Source of the DNA: Romanomermis culicivorax
Taxonomy: Eukaryota > Nematoda > Enoplea > Mermithida > Mermithidae
Assembly (NCBI GenBank): GCA_963922205.1
Contig: CAWUHX010000324.1
Span: 124,001-188,000 of the forward strand
DNA: 64,000 bases
Reading direction: 5' to 3'
Part shown: positions 1-9,754 of the stretch, piece by piece
Position numbering within the stretch: the first letter of the stretch is position 1
Layout of the letters: every line of letters starts with the position of its first letter
The notes under the pieces: generated by a model
The model's database searches: none
What the model saw: only the letters and a program-made list of their open reading frames with translations
What the model was told of the DNA's origin: nothing
Made by a program: the position numbers and the translations under genes

Positions 1-198
1 CACCGTAGGAAGCAAGCACAGGGAAGACACGAAAAGCATACCATACCAGAACAGCATTGAAGGGCGGGACCAAATTAGTGAGGAAAGCAAAGCAGGAAGC
101 GGCGATTGGTGGAAGAAGATGGACAGAGCAAGACCTCCCGTGACACCCAGGGAGTGGCCAAAAGCGTCGTATTTAAAGAGAAACAAAGGCTGATTTTA
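1..198. other. Unassigned GC-richer leading segment
   Basis: This stretch has more G and C than the surrounding DNA and no convincing reading frame. It may be the 3' flank of the minus-strand exon at 199-496 or the edge of a mobile element that continues outside the window. Confidence 0.3.
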
Positions 199-496
199 TT
201 AATTCTCAGTTCTCAGTAACAATCTACAACAAATATCATTCCTGCAAACTAGAACAAGCTTTGAAAAAACAAATTTCTTTTCATCGTTATGAAAACTTTT
301 ACGGTACTCGATTGAAAATGACTGAAAAGTTTCACTTTCTAGCCGTCCAATGGCTTTGGTGAGATCTTGGAAGCAACCGCAAATCGAACCAGCTACTGAA
401 GCTTTCGAAGCATCTGCAGTGGACAGGTCAATAATCTTCAGCTGCAGTATTTTGTACAAATTATGAAGTTCAATGGCTTGTACATAACAATCCACC
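199..496 (-). CDS. Candidate last exon of an unidentified gene
   Basis: Read on the minus strand, a TTTTCAG acceptor at 497-503 is followed by about 99 open codons ending in TAA at 199-201. The frame implies that the previous exon ended in phase 2, because AG plus G makes the Arg codon. The peptide starts VDCYVQAIELHNLYKILQLK and contains a compact stretch, SICGCFQDLTKAIGRLES, that looks like folded helical protein rather than random translation. I do not recognise the family. The last 30 codons are less convincing, and the exon might instead end at a GTAAAA donor near 308. No upstream exon is evident between 500 and 840, so it lies beyond the transposons or outside what I can recognise. Confidence 0.4.
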
Positions 497-839
497 CTGA
501 AAATCATCGAAAAATTAAGCTATATTGAGCACAAAAGTTTCCTCATATAATATATCCACCAGTTTATCATGTAAATCGAATGGATTTTAATAAATTTGTA
601 CACAAATCAGGATAATTATGAAAAAATAAACTGTATGCAATGTGCCAGGCTAAATAGACAACAGCTGACAAATGTGCAATCTAATCCGCAAGATGGAAAT
701 ATCAATAAAAATTTAGTAACATGAGATATACTGTACTTTTTGTAGGCTAATAGTAGGTCTTATATAGCAGGCACTATTAACAGTATACTGTAAATATAAA
801 ATATTATCTTCGCCGTATCTGGCTAATAGGCACTGCCAA

Positions 840-1122
840 AGAAAGCATTGCGGAGCGAGATATGTCAGATCATTCTGATTGGTCAAAAAAATTTATTGAC
901 TTTTACAGCTGTTTCTGGTAAATTTTGTGGCTTACGCTTAGACTCAGGCTTAGGCATAGGTTTACCCTTAGGCTTAGGATTAGGTTTAGTCATAGGTTTA
1001 GGCTTAGGCTTGGACTCACGGTTAGGAAGGAGTAGATTACAACTTTTCGACCAATCAAATTGAAGGTATGAAATTTTTCCACCAATCAAAATGATGACAG
1101 ATCTCGCTCCCTAATGCTTTTT
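840..1122. mobile_element. MITE-like inverted repeat carrying degenerate TTAGGC repeats
   Basis: The left end (GCATTGCGGAGCGAGATATG) is mirrored on the right by GATCTCGCTCCCTAATGC. The match continues inward through GATTGGT motifs for about 55 bp, so this is a short terminal-inverted-repeat element. Its core at 925-1028 is a run of degenerate TTAGGC/TTAGG units, the nematode telomere repeat type. A related GCATTGCGTAGCGACAT end followed by TTAGGCTTAGG lies at 1140-1225. Related GATTGGT and TTAGGC pieces recur at 11040-11300. Confidence 0.6.
925..1028 (+). repeat. Interstitial telomere-like repeat, degenerate (TTAGGC)n
   Basis: About fourteen TTAGGC-like hexamers occur here, interrupted by variants such as TTAGAC, TTACCC and TAGGTT. 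The repeat produces a spurious Gly-Leu-rich ORF on + and a Lys-Pro-rich ORF on -. A shorter block lies at 1182-1222 and a remnant at 11273-11290. Confidence 0.7.
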
Positions 1123-1219
1123 TCATGCAAAAAATGCAGAAAGCATTGCGTAGCGACATTTGCCAGCAACTGATCTGGCTTATTCTTAGGCTTAGGTCTA
1201 CGCTTGGGCTTAGCATAGG

Positions 1220-1410
1220 CAGTGGCTAGATGGACTCGAGTCTGTCTAGCCAAAACCCACAAAATGGCTAAATGGACTCGAGTCCATCTAGACAAAACCC
1301 ACATAATGGCTACATGGACCCGAGTTCATATAGTCAAACCCCACATAACGACCAGATGGACTTGAGTTCACCAAGTCAAAAACACGCAAAAGGGCAAAAT
1401 GGAGTCGAGT
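1220..1410. repeat. Tandem repeat of a roughly 40-bp unit with CGAGTCCATCTAG
   Basis: Four to five diverged units carry ATGGACTCGAGTCCATCTAG, itself a palindrome, followed by a CAAAACCCACA-type spacer. The same unit recurs in reverse orientation at 4500-4620 and once at 10290-10303. The repeat therefore marks the edges of the rearranged repeat district. Confidence 0.65.
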
Positions 1411-1745
1411 TTTCCCATAGTACAGTAAATGTGTGAATATTGGAAGGTGTGAGCCAAATTTTAAAACGGGCAGATCTGTAGGTTCAAGTTACAAATAACT
1501 ATTCAAACCAAACATGTGAGTAAATTTTCATAAGGTTCCCGAATGTCTACACAGGTATGCACACGTTGCATGTAAGTTGTTCATTAATTGAAAATAATTT
1601 TCAAATTTAAAATTAGAAAATTTTGAAATTGAAAATTGTCACATTAACTGAATTGGTGATCAGTCACATTGATGGGAAAACCCATGCCATATCCCATAGG
1701 AAATACCGCCATGCCACTGTAGGTGATATGCTGTGACCCCCTGGG

Positions 1746-1958
1746 GTGGCTCCGTTTATATATTCAGTTCGGGAACCTAACCCAGCCGGTACTACCACAG
1801 GTAAACCTATGGTGTACCTCAGCCTTATCCTTGGGTTCTGCTGGAGAATAATGGACAATGCGGCCGGGTCAGGGGTGCCAATCCCTAGTCCTCATTCACT
1901 GGGAATGAGGGACGGTGCCATTCGCAGAATGGCCTACTGTAAGGGACCCCATTGTTAA
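1746..1958 (+). CDS. Short ORF shared by both inverted arms (70 aa), left copy
   Basis: This 70-codon frame is also open in the opposite arm at 9108-9320 on the minus strand, with the same length and start and about ten replacements. Both begin MAP(F/L)IYSVREPNPAGTT. No domain is recognised. Open frames in two diverged arms can arise by chance in GC-richer repeats, and many short palindromes in the arm suggest RNA or DNA structure rather than protein, so coding status is doubtful. Confidence 0.2.
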   Translation: MAPFIYSVREPNPAGTTTGKPMVYLSLILGFCWRIMDNAAGSGVPIPSPHSLGMRDGAIRRMAYCKGPHC

Positions 1959-2476
1959 CCTAAATCCCCTTATTGGCCCTGACCATAAGGGTCTGAGGGC
2001 TCTCTCAACTGAGAGTACTTCCAAGGGAAACTAGATTAGGGGAGATTCCCACAAATATACCCTCAACAATAATAACTCCTGAGAAGACTCACTTAATCCT
2101 CTTCTCAAAGTACTCGGCACTGGGCTACAGGTTCTGGGGTCAAAGCCTGGGTCCTACGGACGGCGGTAAGCGGGTACAGGAATCCGGAGTAATTCGGCGT
2201 AAACAGTAATGCGGCTGCGGGTCGGCAGGCGGCAGTATTCAAATGTTTCCTCGGGGAGGGTGACGGGGTTATCGATCAATGGCGACGGGTGGTGAACTCC
2301 AACAGTTGGGTGTTGGGTTACTGTAAAAGGCCATGTAAAGAAGACCGGAGGCAAGAATATGCAAATTTTATTCGACGAGCAGCGAAGGCAGTTGACAATA
2401 TAAAAATATAATAATAACGAGGAACGGCAAATGCAAGACGCAGGCTAAAAATGCAACAACCAGTTGGGCCTAAAAA

Positions 2477-2809
2477 ATGAATGTCAAACTAACGAAACAT
2501 GCCCTTTTAAAGGGCTCCATAAACTACAGTATGCCTTGGGTGGAGTCAACACTCCCTCAAGCTAACTTCTGCAGTGGAAATTGCTGCAGAAGATGCCTAT
2601 GGTCACATAGACATTTTCCAGTTCACAACGTTAAGCATTGGGGCGAGTTTTCACTCTCCATGCTTAACATAGGAACCTCAACTAGTGAGAATTTCAAACT
2701 AGTCATTTCATGTTGCGAAACGTCGCTAGTTTTCACTGATAAGAGGTGCATGTTGTGCTCCAATTACAGCGATGAGCTCAGAGAGCTTATCTCTAACGGA
2801 AATTCTTGA
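2477..2809 (+). CDS. 110-aa ORF conserved in both inverted arms, left copy
   Basis: The 110-codon frame ends in SDELRELISNGNS. Its partner at 8268-8600 on the minus strand has identical length and about 80 percent identical residues. The middle part (WSHRHFPVH...HWGEFSLSML) contains several Cys and His residues. No family is recognised and no ribosome or splice context is evident. It could be a degenerate element-encoded protein or an accidental frame over a hairpin-rich region. Confidence 0.3.
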   Translation: MNVKLTKHALLKGSINYSMPWVESTLPQANFCSGNCCRRCLWSHRHFPVHNVKHWGEFSLSMLNIGTSTSENFKLVISCCETSLVFTDKRCMLCSNYSDELRELISNGNS

Positions 2810-3030
2810 CTAGCGGGCACATACCGTAGTCTACATGTATAAGAAAAAAAATAAATCGAAACGGAAATAAAATGTGCGTAAATGAAACAGAAACGAAACA
2901 TAAAGAGCACATACATAAATTGCATGTAAAAATTATAAAAACGAAACGTAAGATTGATGTAAATTACTGTAACACAAAACGTAACGAAAAACATAATGAA
3001 AAGTTGTGATTTGAATCACGTGATGTTCAA

Positions 3031-3720
3031 TGAAATTTGTCGGCATGTGACAAAATCAAAAAATTCTAAAATTTATAACTGAAAATTCTCAAAATTTAAA
3101 ATGAACAAATTTAAAAAATTTTAAATTTAAAGTTTATAAAATTTAAAATGAACAAATTTGGAACTCAAAATGGGCAAATTTAAAAAATTTCGAAATTTTA
3201 AAACATTTAAAATTTGATATTGAAAAAATTTAAAATTTATTCGAAAAATTTAAAATTAAAATTAATGAGTTAAAAATTTTAAAACTTATAATTGGAAAAA
3301 TTAAAATTTAAATTTAAAAAAGTTTAAAATTTCAAATTGGAAAATTTTATGTTAAAAAATTCAAAATTTAAAAATCTAAAATAAAAAATTGAAAAAAATT
3401 TGGAATAAAAAATTTAAAATTAAGAAATTAAAAAAAATTTAAAATGAAAATATTTAAAAATGAAAAATTCAAAATTTGAAAATTCAAAATTTGAAAATTT
3501 AAACTTGGAAACTTTTAAAATATATAATTTAAAAATTTTAAAATTTATGAATGAAAAATTTGAAAATTTATAATTAAAAAATTTGAATTTATAATTACAA
3601 ATTTACAAAATTTATAATTATAACATTTTAAGATTTCAAATAATCAAATTCAAAAAAATTGAAATTTAAAATTATGAAATTTTAAAATTTAAAATAAAAA
3701 AAATTAAGGAGGAAATAAAA
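3031..3720. repeat. A-rich low-complexity stretch
   Basis: Irregular reiteration of AAAATTTAAAATT-type words, with no gene. It adjoins the inner end of the left inverted arm. The T-rich stretch at 7020-8040 plays the mirror role at the right arm. Confidence 0.7.
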
Positions 3721-4490
3721 TATGAGAAACAAACAAAAAGGATAACAAAATGATGTAAACACATGTATGTAAACATGTGCAATGTAAACGCAAACAAAAA
3801 AATTATCAATATAGTGTACAAGATAAATAAAGTGTATAAAATCTACTGTCTGATTGTCTTTCTATATACAACTTACTCATCTCAATATCTAATCTTATTG
3901 TAAAACATTTGTAGAGCAATCTTCCCAATCCTTGAATTTCTGGACGTTAAGGACAACTTTACCTGGTCTTTTCCTTTCCCGATCCTTATCAGGTCAGGAA
4001 TTCATGATTAAGGATCAGGATTACTGATTACTAAACATCGCCCTTAACATTGTTGCAGTACAATGATATTTATAAGATTGTCTCTACAGGCCCTCGCATT
4101 AGTGCCAATCTCAGCAGTGTAAACCTTCCCTGTATATTACACATTGAATAAATAATTTTTCATTTTTATTGTATTGATTAATGCATACTTTTGTAATGCT
4201 GTCGATATGTACCACAGAAATAATATCACATATCATATCTTCTTCCAATCAAGATTGGTCGATCTACTATAGTCATGAACGTCTACTGTGAACGAGTATA
4301 AGTGGTGCTGAAAAAATATAATATAATATATTGCAAACGTATCAGAAATACACCAAACCGCATAGTTCGACTGGAGTCCCATTCAATTCGTAGTTTATTG
4401 TTAACTTCACTGTTCCTAATCAAGTTTATCATTTTACTCAAAACTACAGTCGGTCGATCTGATTACTGTATTTTCATAACTTGAGTTCAT
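3721..4490. other. Unassigned AT-rich spacer
   Basis: I see no convincing exon, RNA gene or bounded repeat in this stretch. Confidence 0.4.
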
Positions 4491-4619
4491 CTAGCTATTG
4501 TGTGAGTTTTTACTAGATGGATTCGAGTCCATCCAGGCATTTTGTGGGTTTTGGCTAGATGGACGCGAGTCCATTTAGTCATTTTGTGGCTTTTGGCTAA
4601 ATGGACTCGAGTCCATCGG

Positions 4620-4910
4620 TATTACTGCAGCTGGTGAACACTACCCTATAGCGTTATAATGGTAAGTCTACATACAGTATATTCATCAGATTATTGACTT
4701 CTTTAGCAAAGAAACTAACTTTCTCATCAAATTCCAAAATAGCCAAAAGAAGCTAAAACGCGTCAAACGGCAGGGACACCACCTTGGAAGGCTTGGGCGC
4801 GACCACACAACCCGCGGGAGGTCAAGGGGTAAGGCGCCCCACAATTTCTTGCAAATCAGGCTGGTTTTTGGAATCTCCAACAATTTGATTAAAATATTGA
4901 CTACTAAAAT
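4620..4910. repeat. Inverted repeat partner of 10030-10310
   Basis: The left part (TCGGTATTACTGCAGCTGGT, then CGTTATAATG) is mirrored at 10235-10297. The inner part (ACGCGTCAAACGGCAGGGA, then GGGAGGTCAAGGGGTAAGG) is mirrored at 10070-10150. This pair interleaves with the 1638-9455 arms rather than nesting inside them, so the district has been rearranged. Confidence 0.55.
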
Positions 4911-4924
4911 AAGCTTGAAAAATA

Positions 4925-4996
4925 GGGTGCAGCCAGGAGTCGAACCTGGGTTACCAGCATTCCGGGCTGATGTCCTCACCACTAGACCACCACACC
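4925..4996 (-). tRNA. tRNA-like gene, inverted copy, anticodon position GGA
   Basis: This 72-nt cloverleaf matches the + strand array copies at 5293-6723 in reverse orientation. The A box TGGTCTAGTGGTGAGG and the perfect B box GGTTCGACTCC are intact. Base 33 is C instead of the usual T, and the variable arm is short, so it is probably a tRNA-derived repeat rather than a serine tRNA. Confidence 0.4.
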
Positions 4997-5292
4997 AGGA
5001 GGTGAACCCAGATCAAGGTGCTCCCCTAGGCTACGATTTTTTAGCACACAACTCCAATGCTTGGTGGTCGTGAACCTACGACCTTTGACAAGTAGCAGTG
5101 TACCTGCTGCTTTTTGAACTGCCGACCAATGAAGTTGCTAACTTTTAGAAATGAAAATTATATGGAATTTTTTGGAGTGAAAATAAGTTTGAAAAATAGG
5201 GTGCAAAAAAAAATAGGGCAACCACCAAGCATTGGAGTTGTGTGCTAAAATATCCTAGCCTAGGTAAGCACCTTAATCTGGGTTCACCTCGT

Positions 5293-5364
5293 GGTGTGGT
5301 GGTCTAGTGGTGAGGACATCAGCCCCAAATGCTGGTAACCCAGGTTCGACTCCTGGCTGCACCC
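5293..5364 (+). tRNA. tRNA-like gene, array copy 1, anticodon position CAA
   Basis: It folds as a cloverleaf: acceptor GGTGTGG with CTGCACC, D stem GTCT/GGAC, anticodon stem TCAGC/GCTGG, 4-nt variable loop, T stem CCAGG/CCTGG. The anticodon loop CCCAAAT gives CAA at 34-36 but has C33. A T7 run follows immediately. Confidence 0.45.
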
Positions 5365-5555
5365 TTTTTTTCAAACTTATTTTCACTCCAAAAAATTCCA
5401 TATAATTTTCATTTCTAAAAGTTAGCAACTTCATTGGTGGGCAGTTCAAAAAGCAGCAGGTACGCTGCTACTTGCCAAAGGTCATAGGTTCACGACCGAG
5501 TTGTGTGCTAAAAAATCGTAGCCTAGGGGAGCACCTTAATCTGGGTTCACCTCGT

Positions 5556-5627
5556 GGTGTGGTGGTCTAGTGGTGAGGACATCAGCCCGGAATGCTGGTA
5601 ACCCAGGTTCGACTCCTGGCTGCACCC
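5556..5627 (+). tRNA. tRNA-like gene, array copy 2, anticodon position GGA
   Basis: Same cloverleaf as copy 1, with anticodon loop CCGGAAT. GGA would read serine codons, but the long variable arm of tRNA-Ser is absent and base 33 is C. A T5 run follows two bases later. Confidence 0.45.
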
Positions 5628-5829
5628 TATTTTTCAAACTTATTTTCACTCCAAAAAATTCCATATAATTTTCATTTCTAAAAGTTAGCAACTTCATTGG
5701 TGGGCAGTTCAAAAAGCAGCAGGTACGCTGCTACTTGCCAAAGGTCATAGGTTCACGACCACCAAGCATTGGAGTTGTGTGCTAAAAAATTGTAGCCTAG
5801 GGGAGCACCTTAATCTGGGTTCACCTCGT

Positions 5830-5901
5830 GGTGTGGTGGTCTAGTGGTGAGGACATCAGCCCAGAATGCTGGTAACCCAGGTTCGACTCCTGGCTGCACC
5901 C
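5830..5901 (+). tRNA. tRNA-like gene, array copy 3, anticodon position AGA
   Basis: Same cloverleaf with anticodon loop CCAGAAT and C33. A and B boxes are intact and a T5 run follows. Confidence 0.45.
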
Positions 5902-6103
5902 TATTTTTCAAACTTATTTTCACTCCAAAAAATTCCATATAATTTTCATTTCTAAAAGTTAGCAACTTCATTGGTGGGCAGTTCAAAAAGCAGCAGGTAC
6001 GCTGCTACTTGCCAAAGGTCATAGGTTCACGACCACCAAGCATTGGAGTTGTGTGCTAAAAAATCGTAGCCTAGGGGAGCACCTTAATCTGGGTTCACCT
6101 CGT

Positions 6104-6175
6104 GGTGTGGTGGTCTAGTGGTGAGGACATCAGCCCCAAATGCTGGTAAGCCAGGTTCGACTCCTGGCTGCACCC
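6104..6175 (+). tRNA. tRNA-like gene, array copy 4, anticodon position CAA
   Basis: Anticodon loop CCCAAAT as in copy 1. The variable loop reads TAAG instead of TAAC, and a T7 run follows. Confidence 0.45.
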
Positions 6176-6377
6176 TTTTTTTCAAACTTATTTTCACTCC
6201 AAAAAATTCCATATAATTCTCATTTCTAAAAGTTAGCAACTTCATTGGTCAGCAGTTCAAAAAGCAGCAGGTACGCTGCTACTTGCCAAAGGTTGTAGGT
6301 TCACGACCACCAAGCATTGGAGTTGTGTGCTAAAAAATCGTAGCCTAGGGGAGCACCTTAATCTGGGTTCACCTCGT

Positions 6378-6449
6378 GGTGTGGTAGTCTATTGGTGAGG
6401 ACATCAGCGCGGAATGCTGGTAACCCAGGTTCGACTCCTGGCTGCACCC
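6378..6449 (+). tRNA. tRNA-like gene, array copy 5, damaged A box
   Basis: The D arm reads TAGTCTATTGGTGAGG instead of TGGTCTAGTGGTGAGG, and the anticodon loop is GCGGAAT. The B box is intact. It is likely less transcribed than the other copies. Confidence 0.4.
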
Positions 6450-6651
6450 TATTTTTCAAACTTATTTTCACTCCAAAAAATTCCATATAATTTTCATTTC
6501 TAAAAGTTAGCAACTTCATTGGTGGGCAGTTCAAAAAGCAGCAGGTACGCTGCTACTTGCCAAAGGTCATAGGTTCACGACCACCAAACATTGGAGTTGT
6601 GTGCTAAAAAATCGTAGCCTAGGGGCACACCTTAATCTGGGTTCGCCTTGT

Positions 6652-6723
6652 GGTGTGGTGGTCCAGTGGTGAGGACATCAGACCGGAATGCTGGTAACCC
6701 AGGTTCAACTCCTGGCTGCACCC
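6652..6723 (+). pseudogene. tRNA-like pseudogene, array copy 6
   Basis: The last unit has a mispaired anticodon stem (TCAGA against GCTGG) and an altered B box (GGTTCAACTCC). It fits degeneration at the array edge. Confidence 0.45.
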
Positions 6724-6779
6724 CATTTTTCAAACTTATTTTCACTCCAAAAAATTCCATATAATTTTCATTACTAAAA

Positions 6780-7010
6780 TGAGTGTTAACTGCGACACAT
6801 AGTGAGGGGCCAGGCCACAGGCCCTGCGGGAGGTCAAGGGGTAAGGTGCCCCACAAATCCTTGCAAACTGCGCTGTTTCTTGGAATCTTTTCAACAATTT
6901 GATTAAATTATTGACTACTGAAATAAGCATTAACTGCGACACATTGTGAGGGGCCAGGCCACATGCCCCACGGGAGGTCAAGGGGTAAGGAGCAGCACAT
7001 ATTCTTGCAA
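6780..7010 (-). repeat. Two tandem units of a roughly 133-bp repeat, minus orientation
   Basis: Each unit contains GGGAGGTCAAGGGGTAAGG and GCGACACAnnGTGAGGGGCC. The same unit occurs about three times in the opposite orientation at 9755-10100 and once near 4800-4900. Confidence 0.6.
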
Positions 7011-7011
7011 A

Positions 7012-8039
7012 TTGGGCAAATTTTTATTTTTTATATGTTTTTTTCTTATAATTTCTTGTTTTTTTGGTTTTTTATAATTGTTTTTTCTTCTTATTTTTTC
7101 GTGTTTTTTTAGTTATTGTATTTTTTGTTTTTTTCGGTTTTATGTGTTTTCTTCCAAATTCTTCCATTCTTTTGCTAGCTATCTGTTGCTAGCTATCTGT
7201 TGCTAGCATTTTTTTCTTTTTCTTTTTTTTGTTTTGTTTTTTTGTTTAGCTTTCGTTTTTAATTTTAAAAATCGCAATTTCTGTATTTGTATTTCTTATA
7301 TGCTTTTTCTTTTTTGTTATTTCTTCATTTTTACTTATTTTTAGGTTTTTTTCTTTTTTTATCTGTTTTTTTCCCAGGTTTTTTTTATTGGATATTTAGT
7401 TATTTTCTGTTTATTCATTTTAATTTATCTTTTTTCAGTTTATGAATTTTTGTCGAGTTGTTGTTTTTTGATTACTTTTTTTTTACTTTCTCGTATGCAT
7501 GTTTTTTTCAGTTTTAAATATATTCTTTCAAATTTTTGTTTTTTGCTTGCTGTCTGTTTTTATTCATTTTTTCAAATTTTTCTTTTGTTTTTTTCAGTAT
7601 ATTGATTTATTTTTTCGAGTTTTGATTTTGATATAAAATTGTGTTTCTCTGTTTTTGTTTTTTATTGATTTTGTTGTTTTTTGTCCAGTTTTTTCATTTT
7701 TTGATTTATTTTTTTGCTTTTGTCTTTTTTGTCGGTTTAAATTTGGTTTTCATTGTCAAGTTTTTTAGTTTTTTTATTGAAAAATTATTGTTCAAGATGA
7801 AATTGTTGATGAAAATTTATAGTTCAAGATGAAATTCAAGATGAAAACTTTTTGTTTTTATTTTTTATTCTCTTCTTTGTTGACTTTTTGTTTTTTGATT
7901 GCAAAAAAAGAGTTCATGGTGCAATTTTTTGTTTTTTGGATTTCATTCGTTTTTGTGGTTTATTTTACGTCAAAAAATGTTCTTTTCCTAATTTTTTAAT
8001 CTGTTTTTTTTTGCTTTTTGTAGTTTATTTCTACTGTCA
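7012..8039. repeat. T-rich low-complexity stretch
   Basis: Long runs of TTTTT with occasional G and A and no gene. The ORFs here are Phe/Leu artefacts. It is roughly complementary in composition to 3031-3720 across the inverted element. Confidence 0.7.
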
Positions 8040-8267
8040 TGTGCGGACGAATTTCGCCCAGCGTCACGTGATTCACAGCATACTTTTTCGTTATGTTTTT
8101 CACCACGTTTTGTGCTACAGTAATTTACATCAATTTTATGTTTACTTTTTATAATTTTTACATGCATTTCCTGTGTGTACTTTCTATGTTTTGTTTGTGC
8201 ACTTTTATTTTCACTTCGATTTATTATTTTTCATTATACATGTAGACTATGGTATGTAACCCGCTAG

Positions 8268-8600
8268 TCAAGAATTTCCGTTAAAGATAAGCTCTCTGAG
8301 CTCATCGCTGTAATTGGAGCACAACGTGCACCTCTTATCAGTAAAAACTAGTGACGTTTCGCAACCTGAAACACCTAGTTGGAAATTCTCACTAGATGAC
8401 TTTCCTATGCTAAGCATGGAGAGTGAAAACTCGCCCCAATGCTTAATGTAGTGAACTGGAAAATGTCTATGCGACCATAGGCATCTTCTGCAGCGATTTC
8501 CCCTGCAGAAGTTAGCTTGGGGGAGTGTTAACTCCGCCCAAGGCATACTGTAGATTACTGGGCCCTTTAAAAGGGCTTGTTTCGTTAATTTTGCACTCAT
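8268..8600 (-). CDS. 110-aa ORF conserved in both inverted arms, right copy
   Basis: This frame has the same length and layout as that at 2477-2809, in the opposite arm. Neither copy carries a stop or frameshift relative to the other, despite roughly 15 percent nucleotide divergence by eye. Confidence 0.3.
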   Translation of the reverse strand: MSAKLTKQALLKGPVIYSMPWAELTLPQANFCRGNRCRRCLWSHRHFPVHYIKHWGEFSLSMLSIGKSSSENFQLGVSGCETSLVFTDKRCTLCSNYSDELRELIFNGNS

Positions 8601-9107
8601 TTTTGGGCCTAATCGTCTTGTTGCGTTTTACAGCCTGCATCCCGCGTTTGCCTTGCGTCGTTTTTATTATAATTTGCATATTACACCTGCATTTGCCGCC
8701 CATCAAATAAATTTACATATTTCACCTTCAGTCTCCCTTGCGTTGCCAGTTACCATAACCCAACCGTAGGAGTTTGCCCATCGCCATTGATCGAGAACCC
8801 CCATCGCCTCCCCGAGGAAATGCTTGACACCATCGCCCGCCAACCTGCATCGGCATACACTCCACGCCAAATCGCTTCTGATTGCCGTACCCGCTTCCCC
8901 GCCATCCGTACGACCCACGCCTTGACCCTTGAACCCGTCGCCCAGCGCCGAATACTTTGAGAAGAGGATTTAGTGAGTCTTCTCAGGGGTTATTACTGTT
9001 GAGGGTATATTTGTGGGAATCCTCCTTAAGCTAGTTTTCCCTCGAGAGTACCCTCAGTTGAGAGAGCCCTCAGACCCTTAAGTTCAGGGCCAATTAGGGG
9101 ATTCAGG

Positions 9108-9320
9108 TTAACAATCGGGTCCCCTACAGTACGCCATTCTGCGAAGGGCACTGTCCCTCATTCTCAGTGAATGAGGACTAGGGATTGCCACCCCTGACCC
9201 GGCCGCGTTGTCCATTATTCTACAGCTGAACCCAAGGACAAGACCGAGGTACACCATGGGTTTTCCTGCGGTAGTACCAGCTGGGTTAGGTTCCCGAACT
9301 GAATATATCAATGGAGCCAT
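9108..9320 (-). CDS. Short ORF shared by both inverted arms (70 aa), right copy
   Basis: This is the counterpart of the frame at 1746-1958, in the right arm of the long inverted-repeat element. It has equal length with scattered substitutions and no recognised domain. Confidence 0.2.
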   Translation of the reverse strand: MAPLIYSVREPNPAGTTAGKPMVYLGLVLGFSCRIMDNAAGSGVAIPSPHSLRMRDSALRRMAYCRGPDC

Positions 9321-9754
9321 CCAACGGGGTCACAGCATGTCACCTACAGTGTCATGGCGGTATTTCCTATGAGATATGGCATGGGTTTTCCCATCAATGT
9401 GACTGATCACAAGATCTACTTAATGTGACATGGCTCCCAATTTCAGTTAATGTGACACTACGTTTTTCTAGTTTTCTGACATTTTTTTCCAGAAAAAATG
9501 TACATTGTTATCAATTTTATGGTTTATGTGCTGCACATGCTTTCCGTTTGTATTTTTTTCTGTTTGATTTTCTTGAATTTGGAAAAAAAAATTTTTCGAA
9601 AGTTTTTTTTATTTTTTTTTCTATTTTAATTTTTTTAATTTCAATTTTTTTTTCTAGTGGTCGAATAAATTTCAGTTTTCGGATTTAACTTTGGATCAAC
9701 GTCAAATTTTACGTTTAAAAAATTGTGGAAAAATGTTCAATGGCCAACAATCGA

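Larger units (their letters stand above)
5210..6725 (+). repeat. Tandem array of six 274-bp units, each with a tRNA-like gene
   Basis: The tRNA-like segments start at 5293, 5556, 5830, 6104, 6378 and 6652. The spacing is 274 bp except the first interval (263 bp), which lacks about 11 bp of the CCACCAAGCATTGGAG spacer. Each unit holds the tRNA-like part, a T-run (CCCTTTTTTT or CCCTATTTTT) that could end RNA polymerase III transcription, and about 200 bp of near-identical spacer. An inverted unit lies immediately upstream at about 4917-5208. Very high identity between units suggests recent amplification or homogenisation. Confidence 0.85.
1638..9455. mobile_element. Large element with inverted arms of about 1.4 kb (foldback or long-TIR type)
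   Basis: The sequence at 1638-3030 is repeated in inverse orientation at 8040-9455, with recognisable identity along nearly the whole arm. The outer ends read TGTCACATTAACTGAA and TTCAGTTAATGTGACA. The right arm has a 27-bp insertion close to its end. Both arms end internally at a CACGTGAT motif (about 3018 and 8065). The left arm then runs into an A-rich stretch and the right arm is preceded by a T-rich one, which are roughly complementary. I found no clear target duplication and no transposase. The interior holds the tRNA-like array and other inverted repeats, so later rearrangement is likely. Confidence 0.6.

Noticed and set aside
848..1304. Gly-Leu and Lys-Pro repeat ORFs
   Set aside because: Translation of degenerate telomere-type repeats on either strand.
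5556..5627. A functional tRNA-Ser(GGA) gene
   Set aside because: It lacks the long variable arm of serine tRNAs and has C at position 33, so I describe it as tRNA-like.
5210..6725. A CRISPR array, because of regular repeats and spacers
   Set aside because: The units are 274 bp and nearly identical throughout, without unique spacers, and the genome is eukaryotic.
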